Positions 26,014 through 34,599 of a DNA stretch of 64,000 nucleotides are shown piece by piece. Origin of the DNA: Streptomyces ardesiacus (GTDB lineage Bacteria; Actinomycetota; Actinomycetes; Streptomycetales; Streptomycetaceae); assembly GCF_003112575.1 (NCBI RefSeq), contig NZ_BEWC01000009.1, forward strand, positions 124,001-188,000. Direction: 5' to 3'. The translations under genes and the position numbers were made by a program. Each line of letters opens with the position of its first letter. Positions within the stretch are counted from its first letter, which is position 1. The notes under the pieces were generated by a model, which made no database searches, was not told where the DNA came from, and saw nothing but the letters and a program-made list of their open reading frames with translations.

Positions 26014-27233
26014 GTACGGCGACCGTCGTGGTGACCGGACTCGGCGTCGCCGCGCCGACCGGGCTCGGGGCCCGCGAGCACTGGGCAGCCACCCTCGGGA
26101 GCCGCAGCGGCATCGGCCGCCTCACCCGCTTCGACCCGTCCGGCTACCCGGCGAAACTCGCCGGTGAGATCACCGGGTTCACCGCCGAGGAGCACCTGCC
26201 GGGCCGGCTCGTCCCGCAGACCGACCGGATGACCCGGCTCGCCCTCGCCGCCGCCGACTGGGCGCTGGCCGACGCGAGCGTACGCCCCGACGAACTGGCC
26301 TCCTTCGACATGGGCGTGGTCACCGCGAGCGCGTCCGGCGGCTTCGAGTTCGGCCAGAACGAGCTGCGCAAGCTGTGGAGCCAGGGCAGCCAGTACGTGT
26401 CCGCATACCAGTCCTTCGCCTGGTTCTACGCCGTCAACAGCGGCCAGATCTCCATCCGCAACGGCATGAAGGGCCCCAGCGGCGTCGTCGTCAGCGAACA
26501 GGCCGGCGGCCTCGACGCGGTCGCCCAGGCCCGCCGGCAGATCCGCAAGGGCACCCGTCTCGTCGTGTCCGGCGGCGTCGACGCCTCCCTGTGCCCCTGG
26601 GGCTGGGTCGCGCAGCTCGCCGGCGGCCGGCTCAGCACCAGCGAGGACCCCGCCCGGGCCTACCTCCCCTTCGACCGCGACGCCTGCGGCCATGTGCCCG
26701 GCGAAGGCGGCGCGATCCTGATCCTGGAGGCCGCCGAGTCCGCCCGCGAACGCGGCGCCCACTCCTACGGCGAGATCGCCGGGTACGGCGCCACCTTCGA
26801 CCCCAAGCCCGGCAGCAGCCGCCCGCCCGGTCTGCGCAAGGCCGTCGAACTCGCCCTCGCCGACGCGGGAGCCCAACCCGCCGACGTGGACGTCGTGTTC
26901 GCCGACGCGGCCGGTGTCCCCGACCTGGACCGTGCCGAGGCCGCCGCGCTCAGCCAGGTCTTCGGCCCGCACGGCGTCCCGGTCAGCGTGCCCAAGACGA
27001 TGACCGGCCGCCTCTACTCGGGCGCCGCCCCCCTCGACCTGGCCACCGCCCTGCTCGCCCTGCGCGACGGGATCGTCCCCGCCGCCGTCAACGTCAAGCT
27101 CTGCCCCGAGTACGGCATAGACCTCGTCGTCGACCGGCCGCGCCGCCTCGGCCTGCGGACCGCGCTGGTGCTGGCCCGGGGATACGGCGGCTTCAACTCC
27201 GCCGTCGTCCTGCGGGCGCCCGCACCGCACTGA
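26010..27233 (+). CDS. Type II PKS chain-length factor (KS-beta)
   Basis: 407 aa, paralogous to KS-alpha, with Gln164 in VSEQAGGLD replacing the active-site Cys, the classic CLF mark. This Gln is linked to malonyl-ACP decarboxylation and priming; the CLF also sets chain length. GTG start overlaps KS-alpha by 4 bp. By synteny with angucycline clusters a C20 decaketide is expected, but chain length is not proved by sequence. Confidence 0.96.
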   Translation: MSTATVVVTGLGVAAPTGLGAREHWAATLGSRSGIGRLTRFDPSGYPAKLAGEITGFTAEEHLPGRLVPQTDRMTRLALAAADWALADASVRPDELASFDMGVVTASASGGFEFGQNELRKLWSQGSQYVSAYQSFAWFYAVNSGQISIRNGMKGPSGVVVSEQAGGLDAVAQARRQIRKGTRLVVSGGVDASLCPWGWVAQLAGGRLSTSEDPARAYLPFDRDACGHVPGEGGAILILEAAESARERGAHSYGEIAGYGATFDPKPGSSRPPGLRKAVELALADAGAQPADVDVVFADAAGVPDLDRAEAAALSQVFGPHGVPVSVPKTMTGRLYSGAAPLDLATALLALRDGIVPAAVNVKLCPEYGIDLVVDRPRRLGLRTALVLARGYGGFNSAVVLRAPAPH

Positions 27234-27330
27234 CCGTTCCGCCCAGAAGGACCGTTTCCCCGCACGTGCCGTGAAGCCCCGCACGTGCCCCCACCCCACC
27301 CCAGCCCAGCCCTGACCGGAAGGACCTCCC

Positions 27331-27600
27331 GTGCCCGCCGACCCGTTCACCCTCGCCGATCTCACGCGCATCCTCCTGGAGGCCGCCGGCGCCGAAGAGG
27401 GCGTCGACCTCGATGGAGACGTTCTGGACACCGAGTTCACCGCGCTCGGCTACGAGTCGCTGGCTCTCCTGGAGACCGGCAGCCGGATCGAGCGCACGTA
27501 CGGCATCGCCCTCGACGACGACCTTCTGACCGACGCGCTGACCCCGCGTGCCCTCATCGGTGTCGTCAACGACCTGCTGACCGTCTCCCGCACCGTCTGA
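27331..27600 (+). CDS. Acyl carrier protein (type II PKS)
   Basis: 89 aa with LGYESLALLE; Ser43 is the phosphopantetheine attachment site. The usual D of the DSL motif is E in this ACP, as in many aromatic-PKS ACPs. GTG start with GGAAGGA upstream. It lies 97 bp after KS-beta and 9 bp before the ketoreductase gene. No phosphopantetheinyl transferase or malonyl transferase is encoded in the cluster, so housekeeping enzymes must serve. Confidence 0.95.
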   Translation: MPADPFTLADLTRILLEAAGAEEGVDLDGDVLDTEFTALGYESLALLETGSRIERTYGIALDDDLLTDALTPRALIGVVNDLLTVSRTV

Positions 27601-27609
27601 GAGGCCGCC

Positions 27610-28398
27610 ATGACCACGACCACCACCGACCGCGTCGCTCTCGTCACCGGCGCCACCAGCGGCATCGGCCTGGCCGTCGCCCGCCTGCTCGCTGGCCAGG
27701 GGCACCGCGTGTTCATCGGCGCCCGCGACGCGGAGAACGTCGAGGCCACCGTCAAGGAACTCCTCGCCGAGGGGCTCGACGTGGCCGGTACGACCGTCGA
27801 CGTCCGCGAACCCGAGTCCGTACGTGGCTTCGTGCGGGCCGCGCTGGAGCGGTTCGGGACGATCGACGTGCTCGTCAACAACGCGGGCCGGTCCGGCGGC
27901 GGCGTCACCGCCGACATCGCCGACGAGCTGTGGGAGGACGTCATCGAGACGAACCTCACCAGCGTCTTCCGGCTCACCCGCGAGGTCCTCACCACGGGCG
28001 GGCTGCGCCACAAGGACCGGGGCCGCATCATCAACATCGCCTCCACGGCGGGCAAGCAGGGTGTTGTCCTGGGCGCCCCCTACTCAGCGTCGAAGCACGG
28101 CGTCGTCGGCTTCACCAAGGCACTCGGCAACGAACTCGCGCCCACCGGCATCACCGTCAACGCGGTCTGCCCCGGGTACGTCGAGACCCCGATGGCACAG
28201 CGGGTCCGGCAGGGGTACGCCGACGCCTACGGCACCAGCGAGGACGCGATCCTGGAGAAGTTCCGGGCGAAGATCCCGCTCGGCCGGTACTCCACCCCGG
28301 AAGAGGTCGCGGGCCTGGTCGGCTACCTCGCCTCCGACACCGCCGCCTCCATCACCGCACAGGCCCTCAACGTCTGCGGCGGCCTCGGCAACTTCTGA
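27610..28398 (+). CDS. Polyketide ketoreductase (ActIII type)
   Basis: 262 aa SDR. TGATSGIG at 13-20 binds NADPH, NNAG near 90-93; catalytic Ser145, Tyr158, Lys162. Segments NIASTAGKQGVVLGAPYSASKHG and TAQALNVCGGLGNF are hallmarks of C-9 ketoreductases of aromatic polyketides. It reduces the C-9 carbonyl after first folding. Tightly spaced in the operon. Confidence 0.96.
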   Translation: MTTTTTDRVALVTGATSGIGLAVARLLAGQGHRVFIGARDAENVEATVKELLAEGLDVAGTTVDVREPESVRGFVRAALERFGTIDVLVNNAGRSGGGVTADIADELWEDVIETNLTSVFRLTREVLTTGGLRHKDRGRIINIASTAGKQGVVLGAPYSASKHGVVGFTKALGNELAPTGITVNAVCPGYVETPMAQRVRQGYADAYGTSEDAILEKFRAKIPLGRYSTPEEVAGLVGYLASDTAASITAQALNVCGGLGNF

Positions 28399-28432
28399 CC
28401 AGGACCCACGACCATCACGAAGGAGCCCGACC

Positions 28433-29380
28433 ATGACGACCCGTGAGGTCGAGCACGAGATCACCGTCGGCGCCCCCGCGGCGGCCGTCTACCGCCTCAT
28501 CGCCGACGTGGTGAACTGGCCCCGGATCTTCCCGCCGACCATCCACGTCGACCGGGTCGAGCACGCCGGCGCCGAGGAACGCATCCGGATCTGGGCCACG
28601 GCACGCGGCGAGGCCAAGAACTGGACCTCCCGCCGCACCCTGGACCCGGCGGGCCTGCGCATCACCTTCCGGCAGGAGATCAGTACCCCTCCGGTGGCCG
28701 CGATGGGCGGTGCCTGGATCATCGAACCCCTCGGTGACAACCGGGCCCGGGTCCGGCTCACGCACGACTACCGCGCGGTCGACGACGACCCGGAAGGGCT
28801 CGCCTGGATCGACGAGGCCGTCGACCGCAACAGCCGTTCCGAGCTCGCCGCGCTGCGCACCAACGTCGAAGCCGCCCACGCGGCTCAGGACCTGACGTTC
28901 TCCTTCACCGACAGCGTCACCGTCGCCGGCGCCGCGAAGGACCTCTTCGACTTCGTCAACGAGGCCGGCCTGTGGGCCGAACGGCTCCCGCACGTCGCGT
29001 CCGTACGCCTCGCCGAGGACACCCCGGGACTCCAGACCCTGGAGATGGACACCCGTGCCAAGGACGGTTCCACGCACACCACCAAGTCGTACCGCGTGAC
29101 CTTTCCCCACCACCGCATCGCCTACAAGCAGGTCACCCTGCCCGCGCTGCTGACCCTGCACACCGGCGTGTGGACCTTCGAGGAGACCGGAGAACGCGCC
29201 GTCGCCTCCTCCCAGCACACCGTCAGCCTCAACACCGACAACATCCCCGGCGTGCTCGGTCCCGAGGCGACCGTGGCCGACGCCCGGACGTACGTCCACA
29301 CCGCCCTGTCCACCAACAGCCTCGCCACGCTCGGCCACGCCAAGGCGTACGCCGAGACGCTCGCGGGGGAGCGGGACTGA
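28433..29380 (+). CDS. Didomain aromatase/cyclase
   Basis: 315 aa with two START/Bet-v-1-like domains (about 1-150 and 160-315), the arrangement used by clusters that reduce C-9 (ActVII/UrdL/LndL type). It carries out first-ring dehydration and aromatisation (C7-C12). The N-terminal domain starts TTREVEHEITVGAPAAAVYRLIADVVNWP; the second starts FSFTDSVTVAGAAKDLFDFVNEAGLWAERLPH. It has an AGGAG RBS. Confidence 0.94.
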   Translation: MTTREVEHEITVGAPAAAVYRLIADVVNWPRIFPPTIHVDRVEHAGAEERIRIWATARGEAKNWTSRRTLDPAGLRITFRQEISTPPVAAMGGAWIIEPLGDNRARVRLTHDYRAVDDDPEGLAWIDEAVDRNSRSELAALRTNVEAAHAAQDLTFSFTDSVTVAGAAKDLFDFVNEAGLWAERLPHVASVRLAEDTPGLQTLEMDTRAKDGSTHTTKSYRVTFPHHRIAYKQVTLPALLTLHTGVWTFEETGERAVASSQHTVSLNTDNIPGVLGPEATVADARTYVHTALSTNSLATLGHAKAYAETLAGERD

Positions 29381-29381
29381 C

Positions 29382-30716
29382 GTGCTCGACACACAGGTCG
29401 TGGTCGTCGGCGCAGGACCCGTCGGGCTGCTGCTCGCCGGGGAACTGCGCCTCGGCGGCGCCGACGTCGTCGTACTCGAGCGGCTCGAAGAGCCCACCAC
29501 CGAGTCGCGGGCCTCGACCCTTCACGCCCGCACGATGGAGATCCTCGACAGCCGGGGGCTGTGGGACGGGGCAGACAGCCCGGCGAGCGACTCGCGCGGG
29601 CACTTCGCCGGGATCCCGGTCGACCTGACACTGCCCGGCAGCCGGCCGGGGCTGTGGAAGGTGCCCCAGTTCGACACCGAACGGCTGCTCGCGCGCTGGG
29701 CAGCCGGGCTCGGCGCCGACGTGCGGCGCGGCCAGGAGGTGCGGGCGGTCACCGACACGGGCGCGTACGTCGAGGCCGGGACCGACGACCACGTCGTACG
29801 CGCCGCCTGGCTCGTCGCCTGCGACGGCGAGGACAGCACCGTACGCCGCCTTCTCGGCGCGGACTTCCCCGGCCACGACGCGCGGCGCGAACTGCTGCGG
29901 GCCGACGTCGCCGGGATCGAGGTCCCCGACCGGCGCTTCGAACGGCTGCCGGACGGGCTGGCCGTCGCCGCGCGCCGGGCCGACGGGGTCACGCGGGTGA
30001 TGGTGCACGAGCACGGCGCGCCGGTGCCCGCACGGACCGGGCCGCCCGCCTACGACGAGATCGCGCGCGCCTGGAAGCGGGTCACCGGCGAGGACGTCGG
30101 CGACGGCACCCCGCTGTGGGTGAACGCGTTCGACGACACGACCCGCCAGCTCACCCACTACCAGCACGGCCGCGTCCTGTTCGCCGGCGATGCCGCGCAC
30201 CGCCAGCCGCCCATCGGCGGCCAAGCCCTCAACCTGGGCCTGCACGACGCCTTCAACCTGGGCTGGAAACTCGCCGCCGAGGTCACCGGACGCGCCCACC
30301 CCGGCCTCCTCGGCACCTACCACGCCGAACGCCACCCGGTCGGCGCCCGCACCCTCTCCACCATCGAGGCGCAGGCGCTGCTGCTGTTCGGCGGCCCCGG
30401 GGTGGAACCCGTTCGCGCCCTGCTCACCGAACTCGTCGGCCACGAAACCGTCCGCGCCCACCTCGCCGCGGCGATCGGCGGCCTCGACGTCCACTACGAC
30501 GGCGTCGGCGCCCGCCTGCCGCACAGCACCGAACTCCTGCGGGCCGGCCGGGGGCTGCTCCTCGGCCCCACCGCGATCCCGAGCGGCGGCATCCCCTGTG
30601 CCCCCGCCGAGCACTGGACCCTCGTACGGCCCGACGGGCATGTCGTCTGGGCGGATCCGTCCGACCCGCCGCCGCAAGAAGTGCTCGCCCGCTGGTTCGG
30701 CCCACCCACCACGTAA
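29382..30716 (+). CDS. FAD-dependent aromatic hydroxylase (PHBH fold), shortened C terminus
   Basis: 444 aa. GAGPVG at 10-15 binds the FAD ADP moiety, a DG motif lies near 149-151, and GDAAHRQPPIGGQALNLGLHDAFNLGWKL is the GD flavin motif. It is about 50 residues shorter than the PgaE-type enzyme encoded two genes downstream; the C-terminal thioredoxin-like part is abbreviated. It probably hydroxylates or oxygenates an angucyclic intermediate. GTG starts 1 bp after the aromatase stop. A 98-bp stretch (30253-30350) is about 94% identical to the corresponding part of the downstream hydroxylase gene. Confidence 0.88.
   Translation: MLDTQVVVVGAGPVGLLLAGELRLGGADVVVLERLEEPTTESRASTLHARTMEILDSRGLWDGADSPASDSRGHFAGIPVDLTLPGSRPGLWKVPQFDTERLLARWAAGLGADVRRGQEVRAVTDTGAYVEAGTDDHVVRAAWLVACDGEDSTVRRLLGADFPGHDARRELLRADVAGIEVPDRRFERLPDGLAVAARRADGVTRVMVHEHGAPVPARTGPPAYDEIARAWKRVTGEDVGDGTPLWVNAFDDTTRQLTHYQHGRVLFAGDAAHRQPPIGGQALNLGLHDAFNLGWKLAAEVTGRAHPGLLGTYHAERHPVGARTLSTIEAQALLLFGGPGVEPVRALLTELVGHETVRAHLAAAIGGLDVHYDGVGARLPHSTELLRAGRGLLLGPTAIPSGGIPCAPAEHWTLVRPDGHVVWADPSDPPPQEVLARWFGPPTT
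30253..30350 (+). repeat. 98-bp near-identical patch shared with 32312-32409
   Basis: The part of the first flavin hydroxylase gene coding NLGWKLAAEVTGRAHPGLL...HAERHPVGAR differs at only 6 of 98 positions from 32312-32409 in the PgaE-like gene, while sequence just outside is much less alike. Recent gene conversion or partial duplication is likely. Confidence 0.7.
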
Positions 30717-30727
30717 GGAAACCCGCC

Positions 30728-31417
30728 ATGCCCCTGATCTCGCCCGACGACGGCTACCTGACCGTCTTCAACCTCTTCGAGACGGACACCCGGCCCCTCC
30801 AGGACGACGTGCTCGACGCCATGCGCGACATCATCGACCACGCCGACTACCCCGGCTGGATCTCCTCGACGCTGCACTCGGGCGTGGACGAGCCGGGAAC
30901 CGTCAACTACATCCAGTGGCGCAGCGCCGCCGACCTCCAGGCCCGGTACGAGGGACAGAAGTTCCGGCAGAAGACCGTGCCGCTGTTCCACAAACTCGCC
31001 CGGACCGTACGCCTGCTGAAGACCGAACTGGCCTTCACCCAGCACCACCCCGCGCTGGAGCGGGGCATCGAGATCTCGCCGGAACGCGACGACCACACCG
31101 TCGTGATCGTCTTCGACACGCGCCCCGAGGACCAGAAGGACCTCCTGGAGACCCTCGCACAACCGGACGAGTGGATCACGACCGTGCCCGGCTACCGCTC
31201 GCACAGCTACTTCCGGGGCGTGGACGGCACCTACGTCGTCAACTACGCCCAGTGGGACAGCAAGGAGGCGTACGACGCGTTCCACACCCTTCCCGAGGAG
31301 CAGCGGCCGGCCGACATCCGCCGGGGACGGGAGCGGGCGCGGTCCCTCGTCACCGGGCGGCAGGCCAACACCTACCGGGTGACACACTCCCGGTCGGCTC
31401 TGCCGGCGAAGGACTGA
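30728..31417 (+). CDS. Double ABM-fold oxygenase (JadG/GilOII/AlpJ-like)
   Basis: 229 aa with two antibiotic-biosynthesis-monooxygenase (dimeric alpha-beta barrel) domains: about 5-105 (TVFNLFETDT...GWISSTLHS...VNYIQWRSAADLQ) and about 120-215 (TVVIVFDTRPED...GYRSHSYFRG...VNYAQWDSKEAYD). The conserved N-Y-x-QW blocks repeat in both halves. Two-domain anthrone-oxygenase-like proteins such as JadG, GilOII and AlpJ are known to act in oxidative B-ring cleavage or contraction of angucyclines. That this protein does the same is an inference from architecture and its place between two flavin hydroxylases. Confidence 0.75.
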   Translation: MPLISPDDGYLTVFNLFETDTRPLQDDVLDAMRDIIDHADYPGWISSTLHSGVDEPGTVNYIQWRSAADLQARYEGQKFRQKTVPLFHKLARTVRLLKTELAFTQHHPALERGIEISPERDDHTVVIVFDTRPEDQKDLLETLAQPDEWITTVPGYRSHSYFRGVDGTYVVNYAQWDSKEAYDAFHTLPEEQRPADIRRGRERARSLVTGRQANTYRVTHSRSALPAKD

Positions 31418-31422
31418 CCGGC

Positions 31423-32913
31423 ATGGCCGACACCGACGTCATCGTCGTCGGCGCGGGGCCGACCGGGCTGACGCTCGCCGGTGAACTGCGCCTGGGCGGC
31501 GCGCGCGTGACGGTCGTGGAGCGGCTCGCCGAGCCCACCGGGCAGTCCCGGGGGCTGGGGTTCACCGCCCGCGCCATGGAGGCGTTCGACCAGCGGGGGT
31601 TGCTGCCTCGTTTCGGAAGTCCGGAGATCAGCCCCGTCGGCCACTTCGGCGGGGTGCGGTTCGACTACACCGTCCTGCCGGGCGCCCACTTCGGGGCCCG
31701 GGGGATACCGCAGTCGCGCACCGAGGCGGTGCTGGAGGAGTGGGCGGTCGAACTCGGCGCGGTCGTCCACCGGGGGTGGGAGTTCACCGGGCTCGAAGCC
31801 GGTGACTCGGTGGTGGAGATCACCGTACGTACCCCCGAAGGGCCGGGGCGGCTGCGCGCCGCCTACCTTGTGGGCGCCGACGGCGGCCACAGCCCCGTGC
31901 GGGAGGCCGCCGGGATCGCCTTCCCCGGCACCCCGGCCGCCCGTGTCATGTACCTCGCGGACGTGGTGGGTCGCAGGCTGCGGCCCCGGCCGCTCGGGGA
32001 ACGGCTGGAAGACGGCATGGTGATGGCGGCGCCCCTGACCGACGAGGTCGACCGCATCATCGTCTGTCCGGACGGCACCCCGCCCCGCGAGGACGCCGCG
32101 CCCGTCACGTTCGCCGAGGTCGCGGACACCTGGCGACGGCTCACCGGCGAGGACATCGCCGACGCCGGCACCGAGTGGGTCAGCTCCTTCACCGACGCCA
32201 CCCGGCAGGCGGCCACCTACCGCGCGGGCCGGGTCCTGCTCGCCGGGGACGCCGCCCACATCCACCTTCCGGCCGGCGGCCAGGGCATGAGCACCGGCAT
32301 CCTGGACGCGGTCAACCTGGGCTGGAAGCTCGCCGCCGAGGTCACCGGGCGCGCCCACCCCGGCCTCCTCGACACCTATCACGCCGAACGCCATCCGGTC
32401 GGCGCGCGCGTGCTGCTGAACACCCGTGCCCAGGGCGCGGTCTTCCTCGGCGGCCGGGAGTCCGACCCGCTGCGCGCACTGTTCGCCGAACTCATCGCGT
32501 ACGACGACGTCAAACGCCATCTCGCCGGCGCGGTGAGCGGTATCGACGTCCGGTACGACCTCGGCGGCAGTCACCCGCTGACCGGCGGGCGCGTCGCACC
32601 CCGCGCCCTGACCGGGCCCGCCGGGGAGACCAGCACCGCCCGACTGCTGCACCCCGCGCGCGGGGTCCTGCTCGACCTCGCCGACGACCCGGAGATCCGC
32701 ACGGCCGCCGCCCCCTGGCACGACCGGGTGACCGTCACGACCGCCAAACCGGCCGACGACCCGCACGACGAACTGGCCGGTCTGCACGCTCTGTTGATCC
32801 GCCCCGACGGGCACGCCGCGTGGGTGTCGGCGGCGCCCGGCGGCGAGGGGCTCACCGACGCCCTGCACCGCTGGTTCGGACCCGTCACCGATCGAGAGGC
32901 AGTACCGGCATGA
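31423..32913 (+). CDS. FAD-dependent angucycline hydroxylase (PgaE/UrdE/JadH type)
   Basis: 496 aa, full length for PgaE-like enzymes. GAGPTG at 10-15, the family stretch ERLAEPTGQSRGLGFTARAMEAFDQRG, LVGADGGHSPVR, and GDAAHIHLPAGGQGMSTGILDAVNLGWKL; a complete thioredoxin-like C-terminal domain follows. PgaE-family enzymes hydroxylate C-12/C-12b of the prejadomycin-type skeleton with NADPH and O2. Five bp after the ABM gene; the stop overlaps the SnoaL-like start (ATGA). Confidence 0.93.
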   Translation: MADTDVIVVGAGPTGLTLAGELRLGGARVTVVERLAEPTGQSRGLGFTARAMEAFDQRGLLPRFGSPEISPVGHFGGVRFDYTVLPGAHFGARGIPQSRTEAVLEEWAVELGAVVHRGWEFTGLEAGDSVVEITVRTPEGPGRLRAAYLVGADGGHSPVREAAGIAFPGTPAARVMYLADVVGRRLRPRPLGERLEDGMVMAAPLTDEVDRIIVCPDGTPPREDAAPVTFAEVADTWRRLTGEDIADAGTEWVSSFTDATRQAATYRAGRVLLAGDAAHIHLPAGGQGMSTGILDAVNLGWKLAAEVTGRAHPGLLDTYHAERHPVGARVLLNTRAQGAVFLGGRESDPLRALFAELIAYDDVKRHLAGAVSGIDVRYDLGGSHPLTGGRVAPRALTGPAGETSTARLLHPARGVLLDLADDPEIRTAAAPWHDRVTVTTAKPADDPHDELAGLHALLIRPDGHAAWVSAAPGGEGLTDALHRWFGPVTDREAVPA

Positions 32914-33362
32914 GTGAAGAGACCCTCGCCGACCTGCGGGACAGGGCCGACCTCACCGCCCTCGCCGACCGCTACGTCACCCACCTCGACCGCGACCGGC
33001 ACCGCGACGACTGGTTCGGTGAAATCTTCACCGACGACGTCCACCTCACCTTCCCCATGGGCGAGTACAAGGGGACCGCCGGCCTCACCGAGTTTCAGGA
33101 GATGGCCCGTACGACCTTCGAGCGCACCCACCACACCGCGTCCAACTACTCCATCGACCTCGAAGGCGACCGGGCCACGATCCGCGCGCACCTGACCGCC
33201 GTGCACGTGCGCAAGGCCGCCGAGCCCGGCGTCCACTTCGCCATCGGCGGGCACTACGAGGCCGGTGCGGTGCGGACCGCCGACGGCTGGCGCATCGACC
33301 GGTTCGTCTTCGACCTGGTGTGGCACCAAGGGCAGGGCCCGCAGGGCGCTCCGGGGCACTGA
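32910..33362 (+). CDS. SnoaL-like / NTF2-fold protein
   Basis: 150 aa. NTF2-like fold with the SnoaL_4 pattern: ADLTALADRYVTHLDRDRHRDDWFGEIFTDDVHLTFPMGEYKGTAGL near the N terminus and GGHYEAGAVRTADGWRIDRFVFDLVW near the C terminus. Members act as cyclases, hydroxylase partners or dehydratases in polyketide tailoring. The exact step is unknown. Translationally coupled to the PgaE-like gene. Confidence 0.85.
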   Translation: MSEETLADLRDRADLTALADRYVTHLDRDRHRDDWFGEIFTDDVHLTFPMGEYKGTAGLTEFQEMARTTFERTHHTASNYSIDLEGDRATIRAHLTAVHVRKAAEPGVHFAIGGHYEAGAVRTADGWRIDRFVFDLVWHQGQGPQGAPGH

Positions 33363-33520
33363 CCCGGCGGCTTTGCAGAGATCTGACGTACCGCGCAAAG
33401 ACCTGACATCAGCACGGCTTGTACCGCCCGACCGGCGTCGACACACTTCAGATGGGCCTGTCGGCGTGTCCCGGTCCCACCCCCACCGGCCAACCCCGCC
33501 GCCAAGGAGGAAGCTCCGCC
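33363..33520. promoter_or_regulatory. Spacer with a 20-bp-phased imperfect direct repeat
   Basis: The largest gap within the plus-strand polyketide genes. GCAGAGATCTGACGTAC (33375-33391) and GCAAAGACCTGACATCA (33395-33411) repeat with a 20-bp period, 12 of 17 positions alike. This could be a regulator site or a secondary promoter for the methyltransferase gene. An AAGGAGG RBS lies at its end. Confidence 0.35.
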
Positions 33521-34543
33521 ATGCCCCCAGGCTCCGATCAACTTCCCTTGCACGCACAGGTGTTGAAGCTCGTGACCGCAGGATGGCTCGCCCAGGCGGT
33601 CAGCGCGACCGCCGAACTCGGCGTCGCCGACGCGCTCGCCGACGGCCCCCGGCCGCTCGCCGAACTCGCCGGCGCGACCGACACCCACGCGCCCAGCCTC
33701 TACCGGCTGCTGCGGGCCGGCGCCGACATCGGGCTGTTCACCGAACACGACGGCCGGGTCTTCGAACTGACCGTGCTGGGAGACGCGTTGCGCGCCGACA
33801 GCCCCGTCAGTCTGCGCAACTTCGCGATCTGGACCGGGCTGCCCGCCGAACGGCACGCCTGGGCCGGCCTCGCCGACGCCGTACGCACCGGGCACACCGC
33901 CTTCCCCGAGGTGTTCGGCAAGCCCGTCTGGGACTACCTGCACGACCACCCCGACGTGCTCGGCGTCTTCGACCGGGCCATGACCGAGGCGTCTCGGCAG
34001 ATCATCGCCCCGGTCGTCGCCGCGTACGACTTCGGACGGTTCTCGACGATCGTCGACGCGGGCGGCGGGCGGGGCGCGCTGCTGGCCGCCGTCCTCGCCT
34101 CCGCGCCCGGGACGCGGGGGATTCTGTACGACCGGCCCGAGGTCATCGCCTCGGCCGGACAGCCGCTGCGGGACGCCGGGGTGGCCGACCGTGCGGAGCT
34201 GGTCGCCGGGGACTTCTTCGAGTCCGTGCCGGGCGGCGGTGACGCCGTGATCCTGTCCAACATCATCCACGACTGGGACGACGAGCAGTCCCGGCGCATT
34301 CTCACCAACGCGCGTGCCGCGCTGCCCGACGGGGGGCACGTGCTGCTGGTCGAGGCCGTGCTGCCGGACCGGCCCCGGCCGTCGCCGACGGTCTCCCTGA
34401 TGGATCTCGACATGCTGGTCGTCGCCGGGGGACGGCAGCGGACGGCCGACGAGTTCGAGGCGCTGCTGGCGGACTCGGGGCTCAAGCTGACGCGGGTCGT
34501 GCCGGGCGGGCACTGCAGCGTGGTCGAGGCCGTGCGGGTCTGA
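33521..34543 (+). CDS. SAM-dependent O-methyltransferase
   Basis: 340 aa, class I, plant-OMT-like two-domain family typical of aromatic polyketide clusters (TcmN C-terminal, DnrK, MmtN class). Winged-helix dimerisation region at 1-165, SAM motif IVDAGGGRG at 177-185, and LSNIIHDWDDE near 245-255 with the catalytic-type His250. It methylates a phenolic or enolic hydroxyl. ATG 33521 has a perfect AAGGAGG RBS; the longer upstream frame (from 33419) is disfavoured. Confidence 0.92.
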   Translation: MPPGSDQLPLHAQVLKLVTAGWLAQAVSATAELGVADALADGPRPLAELAGATDTHAPSLYRLLRAGADIGLFTEHDGRVFELTVLGDALRADSPVSLRNFAIWTGLPAERHAWAGLADAVRTGHTAFPEVFGKPVWDYLHDHPDVLGVFDRAMTEASRQIIAPVVAAYDFGRFSTIVDAGGGRGALLAAVLASAPGTRGILYDRPEVIASAGQPLRDAGVADRAELVAGDFFESVPGGGDAVILSNIIHDWDDEQSRRILTNARAALPDGGHVLLVEAVLPDRPRPSPTVSLMDLDMLVVAGGRQRTADEFEALLADSGLKLTRVVPGGHCSVVEAVRV

Positions 34544-34599
34544 CACGGGGTGCGTCTCCCGCAAGGCCCACTGACATCCGTACCGAGGGAAAGAAGCAG

